A stretch of 64,000 nucleotides of DNA from assembly GCF_024753285.1 (NCBI RefSeq), contig NZ_JANUGW010000018.1:1-64000 (forward strand), in the 5' to 3' direction. Positions 33,244-41,981 of the stretch are shown piece after piece. Position 1 is the stretch's first letter. The number at the start of each line of letters is the position of its first letter. The notes below the pieces were generated by a model. That model worked only from the letters and a program-made list of their open reading frames with translations, was not told the DNA's origin and ran no database searches. Source of the DNA: Massilia pinisoli. Lineage in GTDB: Bacteria; Pseudomonadota; Gammaproteobacteria; Burkholderiales; Burkholderiaceae_D. The position numbers were made by a program, and so were the translations under genes.

Positions 33244-33849
33244 TCACGATGCGCCCAACCACGGATGGGCGGCCAGCCACCGCCCCAATTCATTATCGTT
33301 CGCGCACTGCAGCTTGCTGAAGATATTCGCCCGGTGCGTCTCGACGGACCGCGGCCCGCACGGCGGCACGAGCAGCCGCGCGATCTCCTTGTTCGGCTGA
33401 CCGAGCCCCACGAGCCGCGCCACCTCCCGTTCGCGCGGCGTCAGCTCCGCCCAGAGCCGCAGCGCGTGCGCACGTGCGCGCGCCTCCGCGATGGCGGCGG
33501 GCAGCTTGTCGAGCAGGTGCTGCGTATCCGGCTTTTCCACCCAGTCCCAGGCGCCTTGTCGCACCGCTTCCAGCGCCGTCGGGATGTCGCCGTGGCCGGA
33601 CAGGAACAAGGTGACGAGCGGGCTGTGCGCCGTGCGCAGGCGGTCGAACACGGCCAGGCCGCTCATGCCGCCGAGGCGCAGGTCGAGGATCAGGCAGCCC
33701 GGCTGGCGCATGTCGACGGCGTCGAGGAACGCTTCGCCGGACTCGAACGCCTGCACGGCGAGGCCCTGCGAAAACAGCAGCAGCAGGAGGGAGCGGCGCA
33801 GGGCTTCGTCGTCGTCGACGACGTACAGGGTCAGCGGAATGTCTTTCAT
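33244..33849 (-). CDS. Response regulator, FixJ/NarL type
   Basis: A 201-residue two-component response regulator. The receiver domain (about 5-120) has acidic residues VVDDDE, phospho-acceptor Asp56 in LILDLRLGG, and the conserved Ser/Lys positions FLSGHG and VEKPD. The C-terminal LuxR-type HTH (about 140-195) contains LTPREREVARLVGLGQPNKEIA and SVETHRANIFSKL. The ATG overlaps the kinase stop (ATGA), so the pair is translationally coupled. The likely target is the divergent dicarboxylate-type carrier gene. Confidence 0.92.
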   Translation of the reverse strand: MKDIPLTLYVVDDDEALRRSLLLLLFSQGLAVQAFESGEAFLDAVDMRQPGCLILDLRLGGMSGLAVFDRLRTAHSPLVTLFLSGHGDIPTALEAVRQGAWDWVEKPDTQHLLDKLPAAIAEARARAHALRLWAELTPREREVARLVGLGQPNKEIARLLVPPCGPRSVETHRANIFSKLQCANDNELGRWLAAHPWLGAS

Positions 33850-35978
33850 GGCACGGTGGGAAGCGTGAAGGAAAAGGCCGCGCCGCCGTCCGCGCGGTTC
33901 TCGACGGTCATGAAACCGCCGTGCGCCTCGACGATGGTGCGGCAGATGTTCAGCCCGAGCCCCAGGCCGTCCGGGCGCGTCGTGAAGAACGGCGCGAAGA
34001 TCTGGTCCAGCTGTTCCGGCGGAATGCCGGGCCCCGCGTCGCTCACGGTGACGCGCACGCCATGCTCGACCCGGGCGGCCGCGAGTTCGATGCCAGCCCG
34101 GCGCGGCGGCAGGTCTTCCATCGCATGCATCGCATTGTGGATCAGGTTGACGAGCACCTGCTCGAGCAGAACGCGGTCGCCGCGCACGCTTGCATCGCCA
34201 TCGTCCAGCGACAACTGCAAGGCGATGCCGTCGCGCTGCAGCTCCGGCGTGAGCAGGGTCGCCGCGTGCGTGACGACGCTCGCGATGGGCAGCCGTTCGT
34301 ACTGGCCCCGCTGCGGATTGATGAACGCGCGCACGCGCTTGACGATCTCGCTCGCGCGCTTCGATTGTTCGACGATCTCGTCGAGCGCGCCGGCCAGCAG
34401 GTCGCGCGGCGCCGACTGGGCGGCGAGGGCGCGCGCCGCGACGGCGAAATTCGACAGCGCCATCAACGGCTGATTCAGTTCGTGCGCGAGCGTGGAGGCC
34501 ATCTCGCCCACGCTTGCGAGACGCGCGCTGCGCTGCAGGCGGATTTCCTGGTCGCGCTGGCGGGCTTCCGCCTGCTTCTGCGCCGTGATGTCGACGACGG
34601 AACTCATCCAGCCCCGGTGCACGCCCTGCGCGTCGACGAGCGGCGCCGTGTAGACCATCGTGATGACGTCGTGGCCGTCCTTGTGGCGGATGCGCGATTC
34701 GAAGCCGTGCGGCGCGGCGCGGCCCTGCAGCGCGTCGGTGCTTTCCCGTTCGTGCTTTTCGTGGTCGTCCGGGTGCCAGTAGGGGTAGGGCGGCCGGCGG
34801 CCCAGCAGCTCGTCCGCGCTGTAGCCCACCATCGCGCACAGCGCCGGATTGACGTAGATGATCTTGCCCGACGGGTCGCGCGCGCGCATGCCCACGAGCA
34901 GCGAGTCTTCCATCGCCTTGCGGAATGCGTGCGCCTCTTCCAGGTCGCGCGTGCGCGCCTCGACGCGGCGTTCCAGTTCGATGCGCGCCGTCTTCTGTTC
35001 GATGAAGCGCTTCTCGCGCAGGCGCCAGTACAGCACACCGAGCAGCAGCAGCGCGACGGCCAGCGCGGCCAGCATCAGCGCCAGCTGGCGCGCCTGCGCG
35101 ACTTCCTGCATGTCCGTCGTGACGGTGAGGGTCCAGCCCAGTTCCGGCAGCGGCGTGTCGAGCGCGAGCAGGTCCATGCGGCGGTTCGCGACGCTCGTGC
35201 GCAGCACGACACCAGGCGTGCCGCCGCGCGATTCCACGTGCCAGGGCAGGACGGGGAATTGCGTCCGGTCGCCGTACTGGCGGTGCTCGGCGATCCATTG
35301 CAGGTCCGCCGCGGGCACGGGCCGGATGGCGTGGAACAGCCATTCCGGCACGGAGGAGAGGAACACGATGCCGTGGCGGTCGCGCAGGACGACGGGATCG
35401 GTGCCGCGCTGCCACGTGGCCTGCAGCGCTTCCAGGCTGATCTTCACGACGACGACGCCGAGGATCGCGCCGTCCGCGCGCACGGGTTCCGCGATGAACA
35501 GGCCGGACTGGCCCGTCGTCAGGCCCAGGCCGTAGAACAGGCCGCGCCGGCCTTGCACGGCGTCTTCGAAATAGGGGCGCTGGCGGTACGACTGGCCGAC
35601 GAAGCTGGACGGCAGGTTCCAGTTGCTGGCGGCGAGCGTCAGTCCCGCGCGGTCGACGAGGAATAGCGCGGCGGCGCCCGTCGTCGACTGCAGGTCGGCG
35701 AAATAGTCGTTCACGCGCGCGCGCAGGGCCGCGTCGCGCGGCGCGCGCAGCAGCGCCTGCACGTCCGGGTGGCGCGCGGCCGCGTGCGGGAGGAAGTCGT
35801 GGCGCTCGACGAGGCCGCGCAGGCCCAGCACGTGCGCGGCCGCGGCCTGGCGCAGGCCTTCCGTCTTCGTCTGCAGCTCATGGCGCTCGGCCCAGTCGCC
35901 CGATGCCGCGATGACGGCCAGCGCGCCGGCGGCGACGAGGAACCGGCGGACGAGACGGGGAGAGGGCAGCGGGAGCAT
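33846..35978 (-). CDS. Membrane sensor histidine kinase with PAS domain
   Basis: A 710-residue kinase. I start at ATG 35978, giving a first membrane helix (about 9-28) and a large periplasmic Cache-like sensor (about 30-295). A second helix (about 300-320) follows, then a PAS domain (KIIYVNPALCAMVGYSADEL). The HisKA segment has His499 in STLAHELNQP. The ATPase boxes are NLIHNAMHAM, DAGPGIPPEQLDQIF and GLGLGLNICR. The layout resembles DctB-type carboxylate sensors. It is 134 bases from and divergent to a KgtP-like carrier and coupled to a FixJ-type regulator. It therefore probably senses an organic acid and induces its import. Confidence 0.92.
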   Translation of the reverse strand: MLPLPSPRLVRRFLVAAGALAVIAASGDWAERHELQTKTEGLRQAAAAHVLGLRGLVERHDFLPHAAARHPDVQALLRAPRDAALRARVNDYFADLQSTTGAAALFLVDRAGLTLAASNWNLPSSFVGQSYRQRPYFEDAVQGRRGLFYGLGLTTGQSGLFIAEPVRADGAILGVVVVKISLEALQATWQRGTDPVVLRDRHGIVFLSSVPEWLFHAIRPVPAADLQWIAEHRQYGDRTQFPVLPWHVESRGGTPGVVLRTSVANRRMDLLALDTPLPELGWTLTVTTDMQEVAQARQLALMLAALAVALLLLGVLYWRLREKRFIEQKTARIELERRVEARTRDLEEAHAFRKAMEDSLLVGMRARDPSGKIIYVNPALCAMVGYSADELLGRRPPYPYWHPDDHEKHERESTDALQGRAAPHGFESRIRHKDGHDVITMVYTAPLVDAQGVHRGWMSSVVDITAQKQAEARQRDQEIRLQRSARLASVGEMASTLAHELNQPLMALSNFAVAARALAAQSAPRDLLAGALDEIVEQSKRASEIVKRVRAFINPQRGQYERLPIASVVTHAATLLTPELQRDGIALQLSLDDGDASVRGDRVLLEQVLVNLIHNAMHAMEDLPPRRAGIELAAARVEHGVRVTVSDAGPGIPPEQLDQIFAPFFTTRPDGLGLGLNICRTIVEAHGGFMTVENRADGGAAFSFTLPTVP

Positions 35979-36111
35979 GCAGCAACGATAGCAGTTGCGC
36001 GGGGCGATGGGAACCGCCTCCGTAATTTTACGGAGGAGGGCGCGCCGACTTTGCGGATGTGCGCCGGGCCGCCGGCTGGGATAGTGGGCATACGAATAAG
36101 AGGAGACTTCC

Positions 36112-37452
36112 ATGAACACCATCACATCCAAGGCCGGCGCCCAGGCAGGCGCAGGCGCCGGCGAGCGCATCTCCGGCCAGCGCCTGAAGGCCATCTTCAT
36201 CGGCTCGGCCGGCAACCTCGTCGAGTGGTTCGATTTCTATTGCTACTCGGCGTTCGCGCTGTACTTCGCCAGCGCGTTCTTTCCCAAGCAGGACCCGACC
36301 GCGCAGATGATGTCCACGGCGGGCATCTTCGCGCTGGGCTTCTTCGTGCGCCCGATCGGCGGCGTCCTGTTCGGCCACATCGGCGACCGCCTGGGCCGCA
36401 AGAAGGCGCTGATGACGTCCGTGCTGCTGATGTGCTTCGGCTCCCTGTTGATCGCCTGCGCGCCCACGTATGCCGCGGCCGGCATCCTGTCGCCGTGCCT
36501 GCTGCTGCTGGCGCGCCTGCTGCAAGGCCTGAGCCTGGGCGGCGAATACGGCGCCAGCGCGACGTATCTGTCGGAGATGGCGGACTCGAAGCACCGCGGC
36601 TTCTACAGCAGCTTCCAGTACGTGACCCTGATCGGCGGCCAGTTGCTGGCGCTCGTGCTGCTGCTCGTGCTGCAGAAATTCCTGCTCGACGCCGACCAGC
36701 TGCGTGCGTGGGGCTGGCGCATCCCGTTCTTCGTCGGCGCCTGCCTCGCGCTGATCGCCATGCGCATGCGCCACGACCTGCCGGAGACCGCATCGTTCGA
36801 AGCCGCCCGCAAAAAGGCGAAAACGATGGGAGGCCTGAAGCAACTGGCCCAGCATCCGCGCGAAGTGCTGCTCGTGATCGGCCTGACGATGGGCGGCACG
36901 CTGGCGTTCTATGTCTACACGACCTATATGCAGAAATTCCTGCGCCTGTCCGTCGGCCTCTCCGACTCGCAGACGACGGCCGTGTCGGCGGCGTCGCTGC
37001 TGTTCGCGATGTGCCTGCAGCCGCTGTACGGCGCGCTGTCGGACCGCATCGGCCGCAAGCCGCTGCTCATCGGCTTCGCGCTGCTCGGCACCCTGTTCAC
37101 CGTACCGCTGCTGTCCGGCATCCGCCACGCGAGCGGCCCGTGGGAAGCGTTTGCGCTGATCGCCTGCGCGTGGATGATCGTGTCCGGCTACACGTCGATC
37201 AACGCCCTCGTCAAGGCCGAGCTGTTCCCGGCATCGATCCGCGCCACCGGTGTCGGCGTGCCGTATGCGTTCGCGGTCTCCGTGTTCGGCGGCACGGCCG
37301 AGTATCTCGCGCTGTGGTTCAAGTCGATCGACCTGGAGAGCGGTTTCTACTGGTACGCGACGGCCGTCATTGCGTGCACCCTGGCCGTCTGCTGGTTCAT
37401 GCGCGACACGGGCGCGCTGTCGAAGATCGATGCGGAGGCACACGGGCAGTAA
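36112..37452 (+). CDS. MFS dicarboxylate/alpha-ketoglutarate carrier, KgtP-like
   Basis: A 446-residue, twelve-helix proton symporter of the metabolite:H+ subfamily. Landmarks are GNLVEWFDFYCYSAFALYF in helix 1 and GFFVRPIGGVLFGHIGDRLG, which contains the GxxxDRxGR loop. The helix 4-5 segment LLQGLSLGGEYGASATYLSE is also typical, as in KgtP, ShiA and ProP relatives. GAGGAG precedes the ATG. It is divergent from a histidine kinase/response regulator pair, which fits substrate-induced control by that system. The exact carboxylate is not determinable. Confidence 0.88.
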   Translation: MNTITSKAGAQAGAGAGERISGQRLKAIFIGSAGNLVEWFDFYCYSAFALYFASAFFPKQDPTAQMMSTAGIFALGFFVRPIGGVLFGHIGDRLGRKKALMTSVLLMCFGSLLIACAPTYAAAGILSPCLLLLARLLQGLSLGGEYGASATYLSEMADSKHRGFYSSFQYVTLIGGQLLALVLLLVLQKFLLDADQLRAWGWRIPFFVGACLALIAMRMRHDLPETASFEAARKKAKTMGGLKQLAQHPREVLLVIGLTMGGTLAFYVYTTYMQKFLRLSVGLSDSQTTAVSAASLLFAMCLQPLYGALSDRIGRKPLLIGFALLGTLFTVPLLSGIRHASGPWEAFALIACAWMIVSGYTSINALVKAELFPASIRATGVGVPYAFAVSVFGGTAEYLALWFKSIDLESGFYWYATAVIACTLAVCWFMRDTGALSKIDAEAHGQ

Positions 37453-37476
37453 CGCGGCCTGGGCTTGTCGAAATGG

Positions 37477-37505
37477 AAAGAGCGGTCCCGCGGGGCCGCT
37501 CTTTT
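37477..37505 (+). terminator. Rho-independent terminator after the KgtP-like gene
   Basis: AAAGAGCGG pairs with CCGCTCTTT, extended by four more pairs toward a small GCG loop, with T residues following. It separates the carrier from the downstream Glk-HexR gene. Confidence 0.85.
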
Positions 37506-37604
37506 CGTTGTGACCGTCCGAATCGGTCCACAATCGCTTTTTGGTGCATTTCAATCAATGGTATCCTACGCGCCAAAGATGACACCGACCCGAGACGCGC
37601 GACC

Positions 37605-39476
37605 ATGACGTTTGAACCCGACACCGAACAGAAGCCGACCCGCGCCGCCTATTCCGACGGCCCGCGCCTGCTGGCCGACATCGGCGCCACCCATGCGCGC
37701 TTCGCCCTGGAGATCGCGCCCGGCGTGCTGCGCAACGTGGCCGTGCTGCTGTGCGACGACTACCCGGGCATCGTCCCGCTGCTGAACGCCTACCTGGCCC
37801 AGACGCAGGCGCAGAACGGCGGCGCGCGCATCACGCACGCGGCCTTCGCGCTCGCGAACCCGATCAGCGGCGATTTCATCCGCATGACCAACCGCGACTG
37901 GCAGTTCTCGACGGAAGAGGTGCGGCGCACGCTCGGCCTGACGACGCTCTTGATCGTGAACGACTTCACGGCGCTGGCGATGGCGCTGCCGGGCTTCAAG
38001 CCGGAAGACCTGCTGCAGATCGGCGGCGGCAAGCCCGCGTCGAACGCCGTGGCCGGCGTGCTGGGGCCGGGCACGGGCCTCGGTGTGTCGGGCGTGATCC
38101 CGACCGTGGACGGCTTCGTGACCCTCGGCAGCGAGGGCGGCCACGTCAACTTCGCCCCGGCCGACGAGCGCGAGTTCGCGATCCTGCAATACGCCTGGCG
38201 CGAATGGCAGCACGTGTCGAACGAGCGCCTGATCTCCGGCCCCGGCATGGAAATCATCTACCGCGCGCTGGCGCTGCGCAACGGCGTCGAGGCGCCTCCA
38301 CGCGACGCCGCCGCCATCATGGCGGGCGCGCTGGAACAGAAGGACGCGCTGTGCCTCGAAGTGCTCGAATGCTTCGCGGGCATGCTGGGCGGCGCCGCCG
38401 CCAACCTGGCCGTCACCCTGGGCGCGTTCGGCGGCATCTTCATCGGCGGCGGCATCGTGCCCCGGATGGCCGAGTGGTTCAAGACGTCGCCGTTCCGCAC
38501 CCGCTTCGAAGCCAAGGGCCGCTTCTCCAGCTACCTGGCGCAGATCCCGACGTACGTGATCATGATGCCGACGCCGGCGCTGTACGGCGTGTCGAGCATC
38601 CTGTCCGAACACCTGCGCAACCGCAGCGGCGCCAACACGCTGATGGAACGTGTGCAGCACCTGCAGGCGGAACTGTCGCCGGCCGAACAGCGCGTGGCGC
38701 AGCTCGTCATCGAGCATCCGCGCAAGGTGCTGTCCGAGCCGATCGCCGAGATCGCGAAGCTGGCCGACGTCAGCCAGCCGACCGTGATCCGCTTCTGCCG
38801 TTCGCTGGGCTTCACGGGCCTGGCCGACTTCAAGCTGAAGTTCGCGGGCAGCCTGACGGGCACGATCCCCGTGCGCCACAGCCAGGTGCGCATGACGGAC
38901 AGCACCCATGATCTGTCGGCGAAAGTCATCGACAACACGGTGTCTGCGATCCTGCGCTTCCGCGACCAGCTGGACGTGAACTCGATCGACCGCGCCATCG
39001 ACATCCTGCGCCGCGCTAAGCGCGTGGAGTTCTACGCGATGGGCAATTCGCGCGTGGTGGCGCTGGACGGCCAGCATAAATTCTTCCGCTTCCGTATCCC
39101 GACGTCGTCGTACGGCGACTCGCACCTGTTCGCGCTGGCGGCCGAGCTGCTGGGGCCCGGCGACGTCGTCATCGCCATCTCGACGACGGGCCAGCTGCCC
39201 GAACTGCTCGACGCCGTCGACGTGGCGCGCAATGCCGGGGCGGACGTCATCGCCATCACGAGCAGCAAGTCGGCGCTCGCGCGCAAGGCCAGCGTGTGCC
39301 TGGCCGTCGACCACAGCGAGGACAGCACGACGTTCCTGTCGATGATCTCGCGCATCCTGCAACTGCTCCTCATCGACATCATGGCGGTCGGCATCTCGCT
39401 CGGCCCGGCCGGCGAAGCGGTGGCCGACGGCGACAGCGAACGCCGGCGCCTGCTGATCTCCCACCTCGACATCTGA
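37605..39476 (+). CDS. Bifunctional glucokinase / HexR-type regulator (copy 1)
   Basis: A 623-residue fusion. The N-terminal glucokinase (about 20-335) phosphorylates glucose with ATP: LADIGATHARFAL is the phosphate-1 motif, VNDFTALAMALPG carries the catalytic Asp, and LGPGTGLGVS and GSEGGHVNFAP complete the fold. The C-terminal RpiR/HexR part has a helix-turn-helix (IAKLADVSQPTVIRFCRSLG, about 380-405). Its SIS sugar-phosphate domain (about 460-590) includes FYAMGNSRVVALDGQHKFFR. HexR proteins bind KDPG and control sugar-catabolic genes; fusion to Glk is known in Burkholderiales. Its predicted operator type occurs in front of five nearby genes. A DMT permease gene follows after ten bases. 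Confidence 0.93.
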   Translation: MTFEPDTEQKPTRAAYSDGPRLLADIGATHARFALEIAPGVLRNVAVLLCDDYPGIVPLLNAYLAQTQAQNGGARITHAAFALANPISGDFIRMTNRDWQFSTEEVRRTLGLTTLLIVNDFTALAMALPGFKPEDLLQIGGGKPASNAVAGVLGPGTGLGVSGVIPTVDGFVTLGSEGGHVNFAPADEREFAILQYAWREWQHVSNERLISGPGMEIIYRALALRNGVEAPPRDAAAIMAGALEQKDALCLEVLECFAGMLGGAAANLAVTLGAFGGIFIGGGIVPRMAEWFKTSPFRTRFEAKGRFSSYLAQIPTYVIMMPTPALYGVSSILSEHLRNRSGANTLMERVQHLQAELSPAEQRVAQLVIEHPRKVLSEPIAEIAKLADVSQPTVIRFCRSLGFTGLADFKLKFAGSLTGTIPVRHSQVRMTDSTHDLSAKVIDNTVSAILRFRDQLDVNSIDRAIDILRRAKRVEFYAMGNSRVVALDGQHKFFRFRIPTSSYGDSHLFALAAELLGPGDVVIAISTTGQLPELLDAVDVARNAGADVIAITSSKSALARKASVCLAVDHSEDSTTFLSMISRILQLLLIDIMAVGISLGPAGEAVADGDSERRRLLISHLDI

Positions 39477-39486
39477 CCTGGCGATC

Positions 39487-40338
39487 GTGGCGCGCTCGAC
39501 CTCCGCCACGATCGGTCTCACCGCGCTCGCGATGGCGGCGTTCGCCGCGAACTCGCTGCTGTGTCGAGCCGCCCTGCGCGACGCGCACATCGACCCCGCC
39601 ACGTTCGGCGCCGTGCGCGTGACGTCCGGCGCGCTCGTGCTGGCGCTCGCGATGCGCGTGCGTGCGCGGCCTACGGCCGTCGCGGACTGGCGCGCCGCCG
39701 CCATGCTGTTCGCCTACGTGGCCGCCTTCTCGTTCGCCTACCTCACGCTGCCCGCCGGTACGGGCGCATTGATCCTGTTCGGCGCCGTCCAGCTGACGAT
39801 GTTCGCCGTGGGCCTCGCGCGCGGCGAACGGTTCTCACCGCGCGGCTGGGCGGGTCTCGCGCTCGCGGTGGCCGGCTTCGTCGTGCTGGTGCTGCCTGGT
39901 GTCGCGGCACCGCCGGCGGCCGGCGCCGCGCTGATGGCCGTCGCGGGCATCGCGTGGGGCGCGTACTCGCTGCGCGGGCGCGGCGTGCCCGATCCGCTCG
40001 CGGCCACGGCGTCCAATTTTCTGCGGGCGATGCCGCTGGCGTTGGCGTTGGGTCTCGCGTTCGTCGGGCGCGCCCATGCGGACGTTGCCGGCGTCCTGCT
40101 GGCCATCGCGTCGGGTGCGCTCACGTCGGGGCTCGGCTACGTGATCTGGTATGCGGCGCTGCGCGGACTGTCGGCGCTGCAGGCGGCCAGCGTGCAGCTG
40201 TCCGTGCCCGTGATCGCCGCGTGCGCCGGCACGCTGTGGCTGGACGAGGCGTTCACGGCGCGGCTGCTGGCGGCCGTCGTCGCGATCCTGGGCGGGATCG
40301 CGCTCGTGTTGACGGACCGCGCGCGCAAGCGGGGATAG
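39487..40338 (+). CDS. EamA/DMT-family permease
   Basis: A 283-residue inner-membrane protein with ten predicted helices in two EamA repeats (about 10-135 and 145-275). Family features include FAANSLLCRAALRD in helix 1 and LGYVIWYAALRGLSALQAA in the second repeat. It begins with GTG ten bases after Glk-HexR copy 1 and is likely cotranscribed with it. DMT carriers export metabolites such as amino acids or nucleotides; the substrate is unknown. Its link to the sugar regulator may be positional only. Confidence 0.85.
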   Translation: MARSTSATIGLTALAMAAFAANSLLCRAALRDAHIDPATFGAVRVTSGALVLALAMRVRARPTAVADWRAAAMLFAYVAAFSFAYLTLPAGTGALILFGAVQLTMFAVGLARGERFSPRGWAGLALAVAGFVVLVLPGVAAPPAAGAALMAVAGIAWGAYSLRGRGVPDPLAATASNFLRAMPLALALGLAFVGRAHADVAGVLLAIASGALTSGLGYVIWYAALRGLSALQAASVQLSVPVIAACAGTLWLDEAFTARLLAAVVAILGGIALVLTDRARKRG

Positions 40339-40418
40339 GTGGTCGTGACATTTCGTGATTTTTTCGCGCCGGCAAGCTGTTATGCTGGGTCGCGTTTTCA
40401 TCACGGAAGCGACGAGCC

Positions 40419-41123
40419 ATGACGATTCGCATTTCGCGTAGCACTGCAACGTCCGCCGGCGCGCTGGCGCTGCTGCTGGGTGGTGGCGGGACGCCGGCCC
40501 TGGCCGATCCGGGCGAGCTGCGGCCGCCCGCGCACGTCACCTGCATCCACGTGCCGGCCGTCCTGTCGGGCATCGAAACGAAGGGACTGTTCAAAGTCGA
40601 GTCGGAAACGCGCCTCGAGCGCGGCCCGTATATCGCCGAAGGCGAGGACGCGGAAGGCACGTATTACCGCGCGCCGCCGGGTGGCGTCTATCAGGGGCCG
40701 CCGAAAGACAAGCCGGCCAAAGGCGCGTGGCAGCTCGATCGCGATGGCGGCATTTTTGTCGCCCGCGATCCGTCGGCACCGCCGCAACTGTATTCGTACG
40801 TCATCGAGAACGGCACCTCCGCCGCAACCCTCGTCCCTCCGGCGGCGGCCGACTGCACCAACACGACATATGTCCGCGATCCCAACACCAAGGCCGTGCG
40901 TGTCGCGGCATATGCCGGCGAGGGTGTGGCACGGGCCGACGCGAAGCGAGTGGGCTTGGCGGGCGGCAGCGTGATCGGTTACGCCCTCAACGAATTGATC
41001 GAGGGGCGCAACAACGGCAGGATCGTGAAGCTGCCGCAGTCGAAGAATGCCGAGTTCAATGCCAGGCTCGGCGAGTTCGCGCGTCATGCGGTGCCGATCA
41101 AGGCCGAGGGTGCGCAGGACTGA
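40419..41123 (+). CDS. Exported protein of unknown function
   Basis: A 234-residue protein with a signal peptide (cleavage near TPALADP). The mature N-terminal part has repeated Gly/Pro-rich segments (PPGGVYQGPPKDKPAK) in a beta-rich pattern. The C-terminal half is more helical (KRVGLAGGSVIGYALNELIE). Two Cys residues, in VTCIHV and ADCTNT, could form a disulfide. I do not recognise the family. It is followed by a lipoprotein gene on the same strand about 100 bases away. Those two and the next two genes may form an envelope-protein cluster. Confidence 0.7.
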   Translation: MTIRISRSTATSAGALALLLGGGGTPALADPGELRPPAHVTCIHVPAVLSGIETKGLFKVESETRLERGPYIAEGEDAEGTYYRAPPGGVYQGPPKDKPAKGAWQLDRDGGIFVARDPSAPPQLYSYVIENGTSAATLVPPAAADCTNTTYVRDPNTKAVRVAAYAGEGVARADAKRVGLAGGSVIGYALNELIEGRNNGRIVKLPQSKNAEFNARLGEFARHAVPIKAEGAQD

Positions 41124-41225
41124 GATTCATCGAGACGGGCAAAGAATTGGGGCGCAATGCGCGCCACAGGTGCCGCTGCGGTAGCGACCGAGATGAGGCA
41201 GCAGAACTTTTCTATGGAGATGTCG

Positions 41226-41855
41226 ATGGGAATCCGGACGTTATCGATGGCTGCAGTCTGCCTGGCTACGCTGTGCGGCTGCGTGTCCCTCGCCCAGAAT
41301 ATCAACGGCAGGAATGCGGCAAATCACGAGGCGGCAGCGCGCGTCGCCGCGCACAACGGCGACTGGCAGACGGCGCGCCTGCAATATGCCCAGGCTTTGA
41401 CAAACGCGCGCCTCGCGCATGCGGGCGCCGACGAGGAGGGCCGGTTGAGTTATGAATACGGCCGGGTGCTTGGCATTACCTGCAGCTATGGGTTGGCCGA
41501 ACAGATGCTGCAGGCGTCCCTGCAGTTCGCACGCCAGTCGGGTGGTCCGGCGTATTTGCCCCAGCTCGAATTGGCGTTAATGGCCGAGAAGCAGGGGCCG
41601 CAACAGGCAGTCAAGTATTACCGTGAACTGGAGCCTCAACTGGACGATACGCAGTTTTCGGCTCGACATCCCCGCGGCGTGGCCGATGTGCGCAGACGTT
41701 ACGCATCCGTCCTCGCTGCAAGCGGAGATGAAGCGGGGGCGACGGCGCAACGAGCAAAGGCATCTGCGCTGGAGGCAACGAACCCCGGGTCGAGCGAAGA
41801 GGGGCCTGTCACGCCGTATGGCAGTGCTTGTGTGGCGAGCGGGACATCGAACTGA
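41226..41855 (+). CDS. TPR-like lipoprotein of unknown function
   Basis: A 209-residue predicted lipoprotein. I chose ATG 41226 because GGAG precedes it by six bases and because MGIRTLSMAAVCLATLCGC then forms a compact signal with a lipobox Cys at 19. Helical pairs such as HNGDWQTARLQYAQALTNAR and a second ending YYRELEPQLDD resemble two or three TPR units. A later ASVLAASGDEAGATAQRAKA is a further helical pair. It probably scaffolds protein contacts in the envelope. The family is not identified. Confidence 0.7.
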   Translation: MGIRTLSMAAVCLATLCGCVSLAQNINGRNAANHEAAARVAAHNGDWQTARLQYAQALTNARLAHAGADEEGRLSYEYGRVLGITCSYGLAEQMLQASLQFARQSGGPAYLPQLELALMAEKQGPQQAVKYYRELEPQLDDTQFSARHPRGVADVRRRYASVLAASGDEAGATAQRAKASALEATNPGSSEEGPVTPYGSACVASGTSN

Positions 41856-41981
41856 AGAAGCAGACAGGCACGGCAGCACTGCAAGCGAAAGAAGAAGGGG
41901 TAGCCGATGCAAGATAAAGCAGAGATCGAAATATCATACAAATAAAGCTTCCCGCCCGCGGGGCAACGGAAGTGTCTGGTC

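Noticed and set aside
41907..41945. 12-codon open frame with an AAGGGG upstream
   Set aside because: It could be a leader peptide before the 1416-residue protein gene, but there is no attenuator-like structure or codon run, so chance is the simpler explanation.
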